Shown: positions 17,204 through 27,134, numbered from the stretch's first letter. The stretch: 64,000 nt of DNA from Kerstersia similis (GCF_965139615.1 NZ_CBCSIQ010000022.1:1-64000); one strand, 5' to 3'. The notes: generated by a model not told the origin, from the sequence alone. Program-made: numbers and translations.

Positions 17204-18378
17204 AGCGGGTGTTTTCTCCAGGGGTTGCGGTGTGTCGCCAGACGGGCGAGAAAATGGCGGTTTTCCATGATCAGCAGGGAGCCCAGCGCGATCAGCAAGG
17301 CTGCGGCGTTGGGTAGCAGCGCCGTGCTCCAGGGCGGCAGGCGCCCCAGCATGCCGATATTCAGCGCCAATTGATTCAGCATGAAAAAGCCTACGCCCAG
17401 CAGAATGCCGATGAACACTTTGGCGCCGACGCCGCCGCGCCGGGTCTGCATGAAGCTGATGGGAGCGGCAATGGTCATCATGACCAGCAGCGTGAAGGGG
17501 TAGATCAGTTTGCGCCACAGCGCGACGATCTGACGGTCAGCCTGCAGGTGATTGCTGTGCAGGTAGGAAATGTAGTCCCACAGCGTGAGCATGGACATGC
17601 GCTCAGGGGTCAGCACACGCGCCAGCAGGCGTTCTGCCGTCAGGGTGGTCTGCATGGCCATCTGGTCTTCGCGGTCGATGGTGACCAGGGGCTGGCTGCC
17701 CGGCCGGGTTTGCGAGAAGGCCGTGGCGGCATCAAGATCGACGCGATGGTGGCTGATGGTGTTCAGGTGCAGTTCATCGCCGCTGAAACTGCCGCTTTCC
17801 GCCATGGCCAGGGCGCTCAGGCGTTTGTCGGGCGCGAAGGTGTAAAGCGTGATGTCGCGGACGCCGCCATTGGCCTCCAGTTTGCCGACGTTGATGATGC
17901 GCATGCCGCCTTCGGGCGTGGGCTCCTTGAACCAGTAGCCGCTATGCATGGCGCCGCCGCCCGGTTTGCCGCGCAGCAGCAGGTTGGCTTCGCTGCCATG
18001 CAGTTCGGCGGCCGGCGTGATGACTTCGGAAAGCAGCAAGGCGCCTGCCATCCAGGGCAACGTGACGATCCAGAGCATACCCAGCAGCCGGGCGCCGCTG
18101 ACGCCCGAGACGCGCAGGATCACCAGTTCATTGCGTTGCGCCAACCCGGCCAGCGCCAGGATGGCGCCGATCAGCAGCCCGATGGGCAGCAGGTCGTAAA
18201 GGCGCGTGGGCAGTTGCAGCGCTTGCAGGTAAAGCAAGGCGGGCAGGGTGTAGCTGCCGCCCAGGCTGTCCAGTTCTTCAATCAGGGAGAAAAACGTAAA
18301 CAACCCGAGCAGCGCGAGCAGCACTACCGCGCAGGAGCGGTAGATTTCGCGGGCCAGATAACGGCGTGCGGTGCGCAT
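17200..18378 (-). CDS. lptG: LPS export ABC transporter permease LptG
   Basis: LptG and LptF form the inner-membrane permease pair that extracts LPS and passes it to the periplasmic Lpt bridge. The 392-residue protein has the family layout: N-terminal membrane helices (about 15-110), a periplasmic beta-jellyroll (about 130-270), and C-terminal helices with the conserved block ALWRKLIYPFTLLVMMTIAAP followed by RRGGVGAKVFIGILLG. Its usual neighbour lptF is not upstream. The gene is instead coupled to apaH. Confidence 0.9.
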   Translation of the reverse strand: MRTARRYLAREIYRSCAVVLLALLGLFTFFSLIEELDSLGGSYTLPALLYLQALQLPTRLYDLLPIGLLIGAILALAGLAQRNELVILRVSGVSGARLLGMLWIVTLPWMAGALLLSEVITPAAELHGSEANLLLRGKPGGGAMHSGYWFKEPTPEGGMRIINVGKLEANGGVRDITLYTFAPDKRLSALAMAESGSFSGDELHLNTISHHRVDLDAATAFSQTRPGSQPLVTIDREDQMAMQTTLTAERLLARVLTPERMSMLTLWDYISYLHSNHLQADRQIVALWRKLIYPFTLLVMMTIAAPISFMQTRRGGVGAKVFIGILLGVGFFMLNQLALNIGMLGRLPPWSTALLPNAAALLIALGSLLIMENRHFLARLATHRNPWRKHPL

Positions 18379-18487
18379 GCGGCGGAAACCTTGACTGGAT
18401 GGAAAGGGAAAGCCTGTTATTTTGGCGCGTTTCGATAGATTTTGCAGGAAGACGGCCTGATTGGCGCGGGATCAGCGCGCCAGGATG

Positions 18488-19219
18488 TCAGGGAATGTGA
18501 ACCTGTTTCATGCGTGCCAGCAACGTTGCTGTCTGTTTGTTGAGGAACGCGGTGTTGCGATGCTTGTCGTAATAGCGAGGATTCGGAAGCATGGCGGCCA
18601 GCCGCGCCGCTTGGGCCGCGCTGAGCTGCTGCGCGGACACCCCATAATAATGCCGTGCGGCAGCTTCAGCGCCGAAAATCCCTACTCCCCACTCGGCCAG
18701 ATTGAGATACAACTCCAGGATCCGGCGCTTGTCCATGCTGTGTTCGATCATATAGGCCAGCACCAGTTCCTGCGCCTTGCGCAGATAGCTGCGCGAGCCG
18801 GACAGAAACAGATTCTTTGCCAACTGCTGGGTGATCGTGGAGCCGCCGCGAATACGGCTGGATTGCTGGTTGTGCTGCCAGGCGCTGCGGATGGCTTCCC
18901 ATTCGACGCCATCGTGCTGCGTGAAGCGGGAATCCTCGGCAGCGATGACCGCGCGTTTCAGGTTATTGCTGATGCGGTCATAGGGAACCCAGCGGTAATC
19001 CAGCCGGGCATCCGGTTGGCTGTCCCGGAGGCGCGACAGTTCTTGTCGCATGACGGCGCTGCTGCCCGGATCCTGGCGGGCATACCAGGCGACCTGGGCC
19101 AGCAGCCAAAGCTGCGAGAGCAGCAGCAGGATCAGCAATGCCATGACCAGCGCGCCCAGCCGTTTCGGCCAGGACCAGCGGAAGCCTGGGCTGACGTGGT
19201 CGGGGGCGTGGTCCTGCAT
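18488..19219 (-). CDS. mtgA: monofunctional biosynthetic peptidoglycan transglycosylase
   Basis: MtgA polymerises lipid II into glycan strands without a transpeptidase domain. The 243-residue protein has one N-terminal membrane anchor (about residues 20-42) and a GT51 domain with the catalytic glutamate in AVIAAEDSRFTQHDGVEWEAI, the second block GGSTITQQLAKNLFLS, and KAQELVLAYMIEHSMDKRRILELYLN. It lies 14 bp after aroE, a common arrangement in betaproteobacteria. Confidence 0.95.
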   Translation of the reverse strand: MQDHAPDHVSPGFRWSWPKRLGALVMALLILLLLSQLWLLAQVAWYARQDPGSSAVMRQELSRLRDSQPDARLDYRWVPYDRISNNLKRAVIAAEDSRFTQHDGVEWEAIRSAWQHNQQSSRIRGGSTITQQLAKNLFLSGSRSYLRKAQELVLAYMIEHSMDKRRILELYLNLAEWGVGIFGAEAAARHYYGVSAQQLSAAQAARLAAMLPNPRYYDKHRNTAFLNKQTATLLARMKQVHIP

Positions 19220-19233
19220 GGCGGTCGGCGGCT

Positions 19234-20094
19234 TCAGGCAGCGCCGGAGAGACGTTGCCGCAGCGCGGTGAGTACCGGGGCCGTGTCCGGCGTCAGGTCA
19301 TGCCAGATTTCAAAACTGGCGGCAGCCTGGCCGACCAGCATGCCCAGGCCATCGCTGGCACGGCCGGCGCCGTCGGCCACGGCCTGCTGCATGAAGGGCG
19401 TAGGCTGGGCGGAGTACACCATGTCGTAGGCCAGCGAACCCGGCGCGTAAAGGCCGGCAGGCAGGTTCAGGGTGGCATCGCCCAGGCTGCTGGAAGTGGC
19501 GTTGATGACCAGATTCCAGCCTTCCGGGCGGCTGGCGGCATCCAGGCCGCCGGCTTCCAGGCGGCTGGCCTGGGGCAGGGTGCGCACCAGAGGATTGGTG
19601 ATCATTTCCTGGGCGCGCTGCGCATTGCGGTTGACGATGCGCAGGCTGGCGCAACCTGCGGCCAGCAGGGCCTGCAAGACACCCCGGGCGGCACCGCCGG
19701 CGCCGATGATGAGGACATGCGCATCCTTGAGGGGCGCGCCTTGCTGTTGCAGATCCTGTACCAGGCCGATGCCATCGGTATTGCAGCCATGCATCATGCC
19801 GTCGTGCATCCAGAGCGTATTGACGGCACCGGCGACGCGAGCCCGCGCGCTGAGCGCCTGGGAGGCCAGGGCGTAGGCATCCAGCTTGAACGGCGCCGTG
19901 ACATTCATGCCGCGCGCGCCAGCGGCGAAGAAGGGCAGGACAACCTCATTGAAGCCGCCGATAGGGGCCAGCAGGCGGGAGTATTCCAGCGGCATGTCGA
20001 ACTGCCGGGCGAAAGCCTGGTGGATGTCCGGGGACAGGCTATGGCCGATCGGATTGCCGATGACGGCACAGATGATGGGTTTCGTGTCGCTCAT
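19234..20094 (-). CDS. aroE: shikimate dehydrogenase (NADP+)
   Basis: AroE reduces 3-dehydroshikimate to shikimate. The 286-residue product has the substrate motif GNPIGHSLSP, the catalytic lysine in NVTAPFKLDAY, NTDGIGLVQDL, and the Rossmann loop IIGAGGAARGVLQALL, all at standard spacing. It precedes mtgA by 14 bp and follows the RNB-domain gene on the same strand with a 114 bp gap. Confidence 0.95.
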   Translation of the reverse strand: MSDTKPIICAVIGNPIGHSLSPDIHQAFARQFDMPLEYSRLLAPIGGFNEVVLPFFAAGARGMNVTAPFKLDAYALASQALSARARVAGAVNTLWMHDGMMHGCNTDGIGLVQDLQQQGAPLKDAHVLIIGAGGAARGVLQALLAAGCASLRIVNRNAQRAQEMITNPLVRTLPQASRLEAGGLDAASRPEGWNLVINATSSSLGDATLNLPAGLYAPGSLAYDMVYSAQPTPFMQQAVADGAGRASDGLGMLVGQAAASFEIWHDLTPDTAPVLTALRQRLSGAA

Positions 20095-20208
20095 GGTCGC
20101 AAAGAAAGGAGACGGCGGAGCACCCGGCCTGGCTGGATGATCCGCGCAACGGAGGAACGCTGGCGTTGGCGCATGTTCAACGGCAGTGTATCCCGTCGGG
20201 CGTCCGGT

Positions 20209-22101
20209 TTACGCGTTTTCGGTGATGACACCCAGATAGCGGCAGTCCAGCGTCAGCGCCAGTTCGTCTTTGCCCATCAGTTCCAGCCTGACCGGCGTGC
20301 CGCGTTCCAGTTCCGGCATGCCGGCGACGCGGGTGACAAAGGGTGCGCAGCTGAAACGCACGAGGTCTTCACGCAGGACATGCGCCGTGACTTCCTTGAG
20401 GCCTTGCTGCTGGAACCAGCGCAGGCACCAATAGCGCTCCATGGCATCCTGATGGTCGTGCCAGGTCGCGTATTGCGCTTCAAAGGCGCCGATGATGGCG
20501 AACAGGTCGGCATCGCGTGGCTTGAATGGGGCGACCAGCGGGGCCGAGATGCCGTGCTGTGCGGCGGCGATCAATTGCCATTGGTTGACCAGATCCACAT
20601 AGCGCCGCAGCGGCGAAGTGCACCAGGCATATTGCGGCACGCCGATGGCCTCGTGTGGCAGGGCATGGGTGCTCATGCGGGTGCGGCCAGCTTGCTGGGA
20701 GCGGTAAATGCCGGGCAAGCCGGTACGCGCGAGCAACTCGCCCCAAAGCGTATTGGCCAGGATCATATATTCGGCCACCAGCCGATCCAGCGGCGCATTG
20801 CGGCGGCGCGGTTCGATGCGGACGGTGGCATCGGGGTCGTCCGGGTTGCCATCCAGGTAGAAGCTGTATTCGACCCGGTTGTTGTTTTCCGGCTTGCCGC
20901 GTACTTCATCACGCCGGGCGGACAGGGCCAGCGCCAGTTGCCAAAGCGGCTGCATCCAGTCGAGATGCGGGTGGGCATCGGCCGGGCCGGCCAGGGCTTC
21001 CTCGCTGTAGATGGCGTCCATCTGGTTGTGGCGCAGGTTTTCGCGCACCTGCACACGCTCCAGGCGAGTTTCAGTATGGCGTATTGCGCCGGTGGCCGGG
21101 TCGGCTTCCACATACAGCGACAGCGCGGGCACGGGTTTGCCGGCATCCAGCGAGAAGCGGCTGATCAATGCTTCAGGCTGCATGGGGATTTTTTCCCCAG
21201 GCGTATAGACCGTGGACAGCCGGGTGCGCGCATGTTTGTCCAGTTCGCTGTCGCGGGTGACAGCCAGGCCCGGGACGGCCACGTGGACACCTACGCGCAG
21301 CCAGCCATCCTCCAGACGCTGCACGGACAGTGCATCGTCGATTTCGGTGGTGGTGATGTCGTCGATGGAATAGGCCTGGGCATCAGCCAGTGGCAGGTCG
21401 GCGCCCAGGTCAGGCACCGTGATGTCGCCAAAGCCGGTGCCGCGCGGGAAGTTCGCGGCAAGGAACCGGGCCTTGTGCAGCGCCAGCGGGCTGGGCCAGG
21501 CACCCAGGTCCAGCAGCAGGCGTTCCGGGCTTTTCTGCAATTGCTGGCAGGCCGCGTCCATGGCCTTCCAGGCCATGCTGTTCTTGTCGGGACGGATCAA
21601 CAGCATCTCGGCGGCTTCGGCGATGGGGGCAGGCAGGCGGCCTGCCGTCATGTCATCGACCCATTGCTGCTGCTGTTCCGCCTGCAGGCGCTTTTTCTCC
21701 TGGGCTGCCTTGGCAGCCGCGAGAATGTCTGCCGGCGCAGCGCGGTAGCGTCCTTTGCCACGACGATGGAAATAGATGGGGGCGCTGTGCAGGCGCAGGA
21801 TCAAGGCTGCCTTCTCGAGTGCGGAAGGCGCATGGCCGTAGTAATCGGCGGCAAATTCGGCCGCTTCAAAATCTTCCTGGCTGCTGCACTCCCAAAGGAA
21901 ATCGAGGTCGATGTCTTCGGCCTGGGCCTGGGCTTGCGTCAGGAAATTGGCGGCATCCTTGGTATCAAAGGTAAACAGCGCATTGGTGCGCTTGATTTTG
22001 CTGCGCTTGCCGCTTTCCGATTCCACTTGCAGGCTGGCGTCGGTTTCAGCAAGGATGTGGCCGATCTTGAAACCGCCGTCTTCTTCGTAGAACAAATACA
22101 T
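20209..22101 (-). CDS. RNB-domain (RNase II/R-type) exoribonuclease
   Basis: A 630-residue protein with a central RNB catalytic domain that degrades RNA 3' to 5'. The acidic metal site is visible in ITTTEIDDALSVQRL (about residues 250-265), and the conserved end block TSPLRRYVDLVNQWQL follows later. The N-terminus is not a classical cold-shock domain and has a Lys/Gln-rich linker at about 150. Its length fits the RNase II-like proteins of Burkholderiales. Whether it is the main RNase II or a specialised paralogue is open. Confidence 0.88.
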   Translation of the reverse strand: MYLFYEEDGGFKIGHILAETDASLQVESESGKRSKIKRTNALFTFDTKDAANFLTQAQAQAEDIDLDFLWECSSQEDFEAAEFAADYYGHAPSALEKAALILRLHSAPIYFHRRGKGRYRAAPADILAAAKAAQEKKRLQAEQQQQWVDDMTAGRLPAPIAEAAEMLLIRPDKNSMAWKAMDAACQQLQKSPERLLLDLGAWPSPLALHKARFLAANFPRGTGFGDITVPDLGADLPLADAQAYSIDDITTTEIDDALSVQRLEDGWLRVGVHVAVPGLAVTRDSELDKHARTRLSTVYTPGEKIPMQPEALISRFSLDAGKPVPALSLYVEADPATGAIRHTETRLERVQVRENLRHNQMDAIYSEEALAGPADAHPHLDWMQPLWQLALALSARRDEVRGKPENNNRVEYSFYLDGNPDDPDATVRIEPRRRNAPLDRLVAEYMILANTLWGELLARTGLPGIYRSQQAGRTRMSTHALPHEAIGVPQYAWCTSPLRRYVDLVNQWQLIAAAQHGISAPLVAPFKPRDADLFAIIGAFEAQYATWHDHQDAMERYWCLRWFQQQGLKEVTAHVLREDLVRFSCAPFVTRVAGMPELERGTPVRLELMGKDELALTLDCRYLGVITENA

Positions 22102-22270
22102 CTTGTCGCGTATTCCTGGGGGAGTTGGCCCGAGCCAGCGGGCCCGGGGTATGGCTGTGTGGAAATGAAAGGAGCGGACGGAGCGCTGGCGGTGGCCGGA
22201 GAGAATTGCCGGTCGGTTTTGTTACCTGCGCTGGCCGGTTTTTTATCTTGCGGTTTTGACCTGCGGTTTT

Positions 22271-23653
22271 TTACATGCTTTTGCGGGCGAGTTCCAGCGC
22301 ATTCAGCAGGCGGCCGTGTATGCCGCCGAATCCGCCGTTGCTCATGATCAGGATATGGTCGCCGGGGCGGGCCTCCGCTGCCAGGGCCTGCACCAGCGCA
22401 TCAAGGTCGCTCCAGCAGCGGGCGCGTTCGCCCAGAGGGGCCAGTACCACTGCCGGATCCCATTGCACGCTTTGCGTACCCTGGCGTTCGCCAAAACAGT
22501 GGATCAGGTCGGCATCGGCCAGGGAACCGGGCAGGCGGTCGGCCATGGTGCCCAGCTTCATGGTATTGGAGCGCGGCTCCAGCACGGCGATGATGCGTGC
22601 CTGGCCGACCTGGCGCCGTAATCCGGCCAGCGTCGTGGCGATCGCTGTGGGGTGGTGGGCAAAGTCGTCATAGACCGTAATGCCATCGACCTGGCCCCGG
22701 ACTTCCATGCGGCGTTTCACGCCCTGGAACGTGTTCAGGGCGGCAATCGCCGTTGCCGGCGGGATGCCCGCGTGCTGCGCGGCGGCAATGGCCGCCAGGG
22801 CATTGGCGCGGTTGTGAGCGCCTGACAAGTGCCAGGCGACAGTGCCCAGGTGCTCGCCATGCAGACTGACATCGAAGCGGTTGTCGGCCAGATCCCGGGC
22901 CTGCCAGTCGCCATCGGCGCCGAATGTCTGGCATTCCGACCAGCATCCGCGCGCCAGCACGCGATCCAGCGCCTCATTGTGGCTTTCGCGGATGATGCGG
23001 CCCTGGCCGGGCACGGTGCGCACCAGGTGATGGAACTGGGTTTCGATGGCCGCGAGATCGGGGAAGATATCGGCGTGATCGAATTCCAGGTTGTTCAGCA
23101 CGGCAGTACGGGGGCGGTAATGAACGAATTTGGAGCGTTTGTCGAAGAACGCCGTATCGTATTCATCAGCTTCGATGACGAAATGGCGGCTGGCGGGCTG
23201 CCAGCGCGCCGAGACGCCGAAATCGGGCGCCACCCCGCCGATCAGGAAGTTGGGTGCCAGACCGGCTTGTTCCAGGATCCAGGCCAGCATGGCCGTGGTG
23301 GTGGTCTTGCCATGCGTGCCGGCAACGGCCAATACGTGCTGCCGGTGCGGCGTCAGAATATGCTCGTTAAGCCATTGCGGGCCGGAGATATAAGGCAGGC
23401 CTTGGTCAAGGATGGCTTCCATCAGCGGATTGCCGCGCTTGACGACATTGCCGATGATGTACAGGTCTGCGCCCAGGGACAGCTGCGAGGCGTCAAAGCC
23501 TTCCAGCAGTTCGATGCCCTGTTCTTCGAGCTGGGTGCTCATGGGGGGATAGACGTTCGCGTCGCACCCGGTGACGCGATGGCCGGCAGCACGGGCGATC
23601 AGGGCCAGACCGCCCATGAACGTGCCGCAGATGCCCAGAATGTGCAGATGCAT
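22271..23653 (-). CDS. mpl: UDP-N-acetylmuramate:L-Ala-gamma-D-Glu-meso-Dap ligase
   Basis: Mpl recycles peptidoglycan by attaching recovered tripeptide to UDP-MurNAc. The 460-residue Mur-ligase-family protein begins MHLHILGICGTFMGGLALIARAAGH (a dinucleotide-like N domain), with the ATP loop GTHGKTTTTAML and the ADP-binding/C-terminal region TVYDDFAHHPTAI. The ATG at 23653 follows a strong ribosome-binding site (acggagg); longer frames upstream have none. Confidence 0.95.
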   Translation of the reverse strand: MHLHILGICGTFMGGLALIARAAGHRVTGCDANVYPPMSTQLEEQGIELLEGFDASQLSLGADLYIIGNVVKRGNPLMEAILDQGLPYISGPQWLNEHILTPHRQHVLAVAGTHGKTTTTAMLAWILEQAGLAPNFLIGGVAPDFGVSARWQPASRHFVIEADEYDTAFFDKRSKFVHYRPRTAVLNNLEFDHADIFPDLAAIETQFHHLVRTVPGQGRIIRESHNEALDRVLARGCWSECQTFGADGDWQARDLADNRFDVSLHGEHLGTVAWHLSGAHNRANALAAIAAAQHAGIPPATAIAALNTFQGVKRRMEVRGQVDGITVYDDFAHHPTAIATTLAGLRRQVGQARIIAVLEPRSNTMKLGTMADRLPGSLADADLIHCFGERQGTQSVQWDPAVVLAPLGERARCWSDLDALVQALAAEARPGDHILIMSNGGFGGIHGRLLNALELARKSM

Positions 23654-24114
23654 GGAAACCTCCGTACTGCATTGTAATGGGGGAAATGGATGCCAAGCGG
23701 CGGGCGGGACAGATCGGTGAACCATTGTTTTCAATGGACAACGGCGTTTTTTTGACGTAAAAAGCGGTCTATCGTTACTTTTGCCGACATAATGGCGCAT
23801 TGCGAATGGGTTCCCCAGATGCTGGCAGTGGTTCCAGTCAGCCTGCGCGGGCCGTTTTTTTCTGGCTGGCCGGCGCTCGCGCACAGGCTGGCAGCCGGAA
23901 CCAGATCTCGCCCGGAACGGCTAGGCCGTGGCCGCGCTTGGACTCGTCTGTGAGACATGCGGCGTACTTGCCGTTTTATGTGTCCACTTGGTCTGATCCG
24001 TCCATGAGATCTCCCCGTTTCCAGCTTCCAGCACGTTCGTTCCAACCTGGCTTCGCAGACCGGGCATAGCACCGTCTTGCGTCGCTGAAAAATACACTAT
24101 GGGAAAAGGCAGTT
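23654..24114. other. intergenic region/leader between divergent mpl and accB
   Basis: A 461-bp gap with no gene I can support. It holds a short perfect hairpin CCATTG-TTTT-CAATGG (about 23722-23737), a T-run followed by TTGACG (23752-23757) that resembles a -35 box, and then GC-rich sequence to accB. In many proteobacteria aroQ precedes accB; it is absent here. accBC is growth-regulated in other bacteria, so a long leader is plausible. Confidence 0.5.
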
Positions 24115-24564
24115 ATGGATCTCCGAAAACTGAAAACCTTGATTGACCTGGTTGCCGAGTCCGGCATCGCCGAACTTGAAATTACCGAAGGTGAAGGCAA
24201 GGTCCGCATCGTCAAGTTCGTGCCGCAGGCTGCTGTGGCACCGGCTCCCGTCTATGTGGAAACCGCAGTGGCGGCGCCGGCGGCTGCCGCGGCCCCGGCA
24301 GCTGCGCCTGCCGCGCCCGCCGCACCGCAAGGCCATGTCGTCAAGGCTCCCATGGTGGGCACGTTCTACCGTGCCTCCAGCCCCGGCGCGACGCCTTTCA
24401 TCGAAGTTGGCCAGAGCGTCAAGGAAGGCGATGTGCTGTGCATCATCGAAGCGATGAAGCTGCTCAATGAAATCGAGGCCGACAAGGCTGGCGTCATCAC
24501 CGAAGTTCTGGTGGAAAACGGCGCGCCCGTGGAGTACGGTCAACCCCTGTTCGTCATCGGCTGA
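24115..24564 (+). CDS. accB: acetyl-CoA carboxylase biotin carboxyl carrier protein
   Basis: BCCP carries the biotin that moves CO2 from biotin carboxylase to the carboxyltransferase in the first step of fatty-acid synthesis. The 149-residue protein has the usual N-terminal segment, an Ala/Pro-rich linker (about residues 50-75), and a C-terminal biotinyl domain with the attachment lysine at residue 115 in EAMKLLNE. It is followed by accC after 6 bp. Confidence 0.97.
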   Translation: MDLRKLKTLIDLVAESGIAELEITEGEGKVRIVKFVPQAAVAPAPVYVETAVAAPAAAAAPAAAPAAPAAPQGHVVKAPMVGTFYRASSPGATPFIEVGQSVKEGDVLCIIEAMKLLNEIEADKAGVITEVLVENGAPVEYGQPLFVIG

Positions 24565-24570
24565 TCGCAC

Positions 24571-25917
24571 ATGTTCGAGAAAATCCTTATCGCCAATCGC
24601 GGTGAGATTGCGCTGCGCATCCAGCGCGCCTGCCGCGAGATGGGTATCAAAACCGTGGTCGTGCACTCCGAGGCCGACCGCGATGCGAAATACGTCAGGT
24701 TGGCCGATGAGTCGGTCTGCATCGGGCCGGCACCGTCCCGCGACAGCTATCTGAACATGCCCGCCATCATTTCGGCTGCCGAAGTGGCGGATGCCGAAGC
24801 AATCCACCCGGGGTACGGCTTCCTTGCGGAAAATGCCGACTTTGCCGAACGCGTGGAAAAGAGCGGTTTTGTGTTTATCGGCCCGCGTCCGGATTCCATC
24901 CGGATCATGGGCGATAAGGTCAGCGCCAAGCAGGCGATGATTGCTGCCGGTGTGCCCGTCGTGCCCGGTTCGCCCGGCGCCTTGCCGGACGATCCGCAGG
25001 AGATCCTCCGCCTGGGCCGCGAAGTCGGCTATCCGGTGATCATCAAGGCTGCCGGCGGTGGCGGTGGTCGCGGCATGCGTGTGGTCTATACCGAAGCTGC
25101 TTTGTTGAGCGCCGTGCAGATGACGCGCTCCGAAGCGGGTGCGGCCTTCAACAACCCGGAAGTCTATATGGAGAAGTTCCTCGAGAACCCGCGCCATATC
25201 GAAATCCAGGTGTTGGCGGATGGTGGCCGCAATGCTGTCTGGCTGGGCGAGCGTGATTGCTCCATGCAGCGCCGCCACCAGAAGGTCATCGAAGAGGCGC
25301 CGGCGCCCGGTATTCCCCGCCGTCTGGTGGAACGTATCGGTGAGCGCTGCGTCGAAGCCTGCCGCCGCATCAACTATCGTGGCGCGGGTACTTTCGAATT
25401 TCTGTATGAAAACGGCGAGTTCTATTTCATCGAAATGAACACCCGTATTCAGGTCGAACACCCGGTGACGGAGCTTATTACCGGTATCGACCTGATTCAG
25501 CAGCAGATTCTCGTGGCGGCCGGCGAGAAGTTCACGCTGCGCCAGCGTGATATCCAGATCAAGGGTCACGCCATCGAGTGCCGCATCAACGCGGAAGATC
25601 CGTTCACCTTCGTTCCCAGCCCCGGCCGCATCACCAACTGGCACGTGGGTGGAGGCCCGGGCATCCGCATCGACTCGCACGTGTTCAACGGGTATTTCGT
25701 GCCCCCCAACTACGATTCGATGATTGCCAAGGTGATCTCCTACGGCGACACGCGTGAACAGGCCTTGGCCCGTATGCGCATCGCCCTGTCGGAAATGGTG
25801 GTGGAAGGTATCTCGACCAACGTGCAGTTGCATCGCGAGCTGCTGCAGGACGCGCGCTTCATTGAAGGCGGCACCAGCATTCACTATCTCGAGCAAAAGC
25901 TCTCCCAGCGTCCTTGA
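24571..25917 (+). CDS. accC: acetyl-CoA carboxylase biotin carboxylase subunit
   Basis: AccC carboxylates BCCP-biotin with ATP and bicarbonate. The 448-residue ATP-grasp enzyme starts MFEKILIANRGEIALRI. It contains the glycine-rich lid KAAGGGGGRGMR, the MQRRHQKVIEEAPAP segment and the metal/bicarbonate block FIEMNTRIQVEHPVTE, all intact and at normal spacing. It is co-transcribed with accB. Confidence 0.98.
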   Translation: MFEKILIANRGEIALRIQRACREMGIKTVVVHSEADRDAKYVRLADESVCIGPAPSRDSYLNMPAIISAAEVADAEAIHPGYGFLAENADFAERVEKSGFVFIGPRPDSIRIMGDKVSAKQAMIAAGVPVVPGSPGALPDDPQEILRLGREVGYPVIIKAAGGGGGRGMRVVYTEAALLSAVQMTRSEAGAAFNNPEVYMEKFLENPRHIEIQVLADGGRNAVWLGERDCSMQRRHQKVIEEAPAPGIPRRLVERIGERCVEACRRINYRGAGTFEFLYENGEFYFIEMNTRIQVEHPVTELITGIDLIQQQILVAAGEKFTLRQRDIQIKGHAIECRINAEDPFTFVPSPGRITNWHVGGGPGIRIDSHVFNGYFVPPNYDSMIAKVISYGDTREQALARMRIALSEMVVEGISTNVQLHRELLQDARFIEGGTSIHYLEQKLSQRP

Positions 25918-26053
25918 GCCAGTGCCGCTGCTGCCGTGAGGGGCGGCGGCGCCAGCCGATAGGACATACGGGCCCCGCCGCACAGGCAGGGATGGCCCGC
26001 CAGGCATCGCCAGCAGTAACATGCTGGCGATGCCTATTTCAGGAACCAGAAAA

Positions 26054-26971
26054 ATGCGTGAGTTATTGTTGTCCTGCCCGGGAGACCTGGCGGAGCCCTG
26101 GTCGGATGCCTTGCTCGAAGCTGGCGCACTGTCCGTCTCGGTCGAAGATGCGGATAGCGATACCGAAGCCGAGCAGCCGCTGTTCGGCGAGCCGGGGACG
26201 GAGCCGGAAACCGTGGGCTGGAACCGCAACGTCGTGGTGGCGCTGCTGCCCGACGGGGCGGATCCGGCGCAGTTGCTGGAGGCAGCCCTGTCATCCAGCG
26301 GCCTGGACGCGGCCCTGGCCGAAAACTGGACTTTGCGGGATGTGCCCGACGCTGATTGGGTGCGGCTGACGCAAGCGCAGTTTGGGCCGATTGCGGTTGG
26401 CGACAAAGTGCGCATCGTGCCTAGCTGGCACGTGGAACCAGGCGCAGCGCTGGACAAACCGGCAGGCGGCATCGCGATTCAGCTGGACCCTGGCCTGGCA
26501 TTCGGTACCGGCAGCCACCCGACCACGCACTTGTGCCTGGCCTGGCTGGCGGAAGCCATGCCTGCTGGCGCCAATGTGCTGGATTACGGTTGTGGTTCGG
26601 GCATCCTGGCGATTGCTGCCGCGATGCTGGGGGCAAACAGCGTTCATGGCGTGGATATTGATGCCCAGGCCGTGCAGGCCACGCAGGACAATGCGACCGT
26701 CAATAGCGTGACGATCCAGGCAAGCCTGCCGGATGGTCTGGCGGATGGACAGTACGATGTTGTCGTCGCCAATATCCTGTCCAACCCCCTGAAGGTGCTG
26801 GCGCCCATGCTGGCCGGCCGTGTTCTGCCGGGCGGGCATCTGGTACTGTCTGGCGTGCTGGCGCGCCAGGCCGAGGAAGTGGCCGCCGCCTATGCGCCTT
26901 GGCTGGCAATGACGGTCTGGCAGGAGCGCGAAGGCTGGGTCTGTCTGCATGGGCAGCGTCCGGCGGCCTGA
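26054..26971 (+). CDS. prmA: ribosomal protein L11 methyltransferase
   Basis: PrmA trimethylates ribosomal protein L11 using S-adenosylmethionine. The 305-residue protein has an N-terminal substrate-recognition domain and a Rossmann methyltransferase domain with DPGLAFGTGSHPTT, the SAM motif VLDYGCGSGILAIAA and VVANILSNPL. The ATG at 26054 is preceded by caggaacc; an upstream in-frame start at 26021 lacks a site. It lies 136 bp after accC, in the common accB-accC-prmA order. Confidence 0.95.
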   Translation: MRELLLSCPGDLAEPWSDALLEAGALSVSVEDADSDTEAEQPLFGEPGTEPETVGWNRNVVVALLPDGADPAQLLEAALSSSGLDAALAENWTLRDVPDADWVRLTQAQFGPIAVGDKVRIVPSWHVEPGAALDKPAGGIAIQLDPGLAFGTGSHPTTHLCLAWLAEAMPAGANVLDYGCGSGILAIAAAMLGANSVHGVDIDAQAVQATQDNATVNSVTIQASLPDGLADGQYDVVVANILSNPLKVLAPMLAGRVLPGGHLVLSGVLARQAEEVAAAYAPWLAMTVWQEREGWVCLHGQRPAA

Positions 26972-27134
26972 AAGGGCGCCCAGGGGCGCGGCGACACGCT
27001 GCTGGCCGCTACGCTGGTATGTGTTGCTGCGCACCGTGTTCGGGCGGGAATAAAACGCCCGGATATCGTCGGGCGGATGTGAGCGTTGCCGGATCGGTCC
27101 GGCGGCCTGTATTCACTGTATTGAGGAATCAACT

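Noticed and set aside
19255..22347. A 1030-codon open frame on the plus strand
   Set aside because: It runs antisense to aroE and the RNB exoribonuclease, has shadow-like composition, and shows no family features. GC-rich DNA gives long antisense frames.
24097..26472. A 791-codon minus-strand frame over accB/accC
   Set aside because: Antisense to strongly recognised accB and accC and without any domain signature.
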